This document shows, piece by piece, positions 6,763 to 6,871 of a DNA stretch of 6,871 nt (the stretch's first letter is position 1; each line of letters begins with the position of its first letter). Made by a program: the position numbers and the translations under genes. Below the pieces are notes generated by a model. It was not told the DNA's origin. It searched no databases and saw only the letters and a program-made list of their open reading frames with translations. Origin of the DNA: an uncultured Ruminococcus sp. (GTDB lineage Bacteria; Bacillota; Clostridia; Oscillospirales; CAG-272); the NCBI GenBank assembly GCA_902783905.1, contig CACZSP010000075.1, forward strand, positions 1-6,871. The letters run 5' to 3'.

Positions 6763-6815
6763 ATAGGCGTCGGATCATCCGCGAAGGAAGGCGGAGCCGG
6801 CCGGGAGGCGGAAAA

Positions 6816-6871
6816 ATGATAAGACACGTGGTGATGTGGAAATTCGCCGATTCGGCGGAGGGCAGGAGCAG
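6816..6871 (+). CDS. Partial N-terminus of a Dabb-family (stress-responsive alpha/beta-barrel) protein
   Basis: The first 18 codons read MIRHVVMWKFADSAEGRS before the window edge. This matches the characteristic start of small bacterial Dabb-domain proteins (about 100 residues), where 'M(I/V)(R/K)H(V/I)V(L/M)WK(F/L)' is the first strand of a dimeric ferredoxin-like barrel and is followed by an acidic, EGK/EGR-containing segment. Such proteins are cytoplasmic, and their role in bacteria is mostly undefined. The start is fixed by the GGGAGG site 7 nt upstream and by a consensus promoter. It is transcribed away from the solute-binding operon and separated from it by the repeat-filled spacer, so a functional link is not implied. 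Confidence 0.8.
   Translation, partial: MIRHVVMWKFADSAEGRS

Larger units (their letters stand above)
6243..6815. other. 573-nt divergent intergenic region, no gene seen
   Basis: This spacer separates the minus-strand operon from the plus-strand Dabb gene. From left to right it contains the operon's ribosome site and -10-like boxes (6248-6295), an AT-rich low-complexity stretch (about 6300-6475) with A-tract repeats and variants of CAAATTGC, a transition (6476-6540), a GC-rich stem-loop array (6541-6723), and the Dabb promoter and leader (6734-6815). Short open frames across it consist of repeat-derived residues with no start context, so it is treated as non-coding. Confidence 0.75.

Noticed and set aside
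6245..6819. Short open frames on both strands in the intergenic spacer
   Set aside because: They read through A-tract repeats or stem-loop arrays and give low-complexity products (e.g. runs of F/N/S). None has a supported start.

Overview
The window looks like chromosomal DNA from an uncultured gut- or rumen-type Clostridia (Firmicutes). This is inferred from Gram-positive style lipoproteins, InlB/BspA-type surface repeats, a substrate-binding lipoprotein of a kind common in those genomes, strong GGAGG-like ribosome sites, GC-rich genes and AT-rich spacers. Genus cannot be told from the sequence.

Most of the window (1-6242) is one co-directional minus-strand block. In order of transcription it encodes an extracellular solute-binding lipoprotein (4746-6242), a 1032-residue surface lipoprotein with InlB-like modules, BspA-type leucine-rich repeats and a C-terminal SGNH-like domain (1583-4681), and a 485-residue membrane-anchored protein with an SGNH-like domain followed by BspA-type leucine-rich repeats (115-1572). 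A truncated fourth gene (1-80) runs off the left edge. Gaps between genes are 64, 10 and 34 nt, with no convincing terminator, so one operon is likely. No ABC permease or ATPase gene is present.

The two middle proteins are paralogous over their SGNH-like halves. They share a GS-containing nucleophile block, an APEL strand end and an NYHLN block. The SGNH and leucine-rich modules are joined in opposite order in the two genes. The larger protein also carries three tandem copies of a two-part cassette of about 150 residues. The operon thus builds a set of cell-surface proteins that probably bind and possibly (de)acylate a glycan or polymer. The substrate is not evident.

The 573-nt spacer 6243-6815 separates this operon from a divergent plus-strand gene. 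It holds tandem -10-like boxes for the operon, an AT-rich stretch with a 7-nt tandem repeat, a GC-rich array of stem-loops that looks like a dispersed non-coding repeat in inverted pair form, an intrinsic-terminator-like hairpin, and a consensus sigma-A promoter. That promoter drives the start of a Dabb-family (stress-responsive alpha/beta-barrel) gene at 6816, cut by the right edge.
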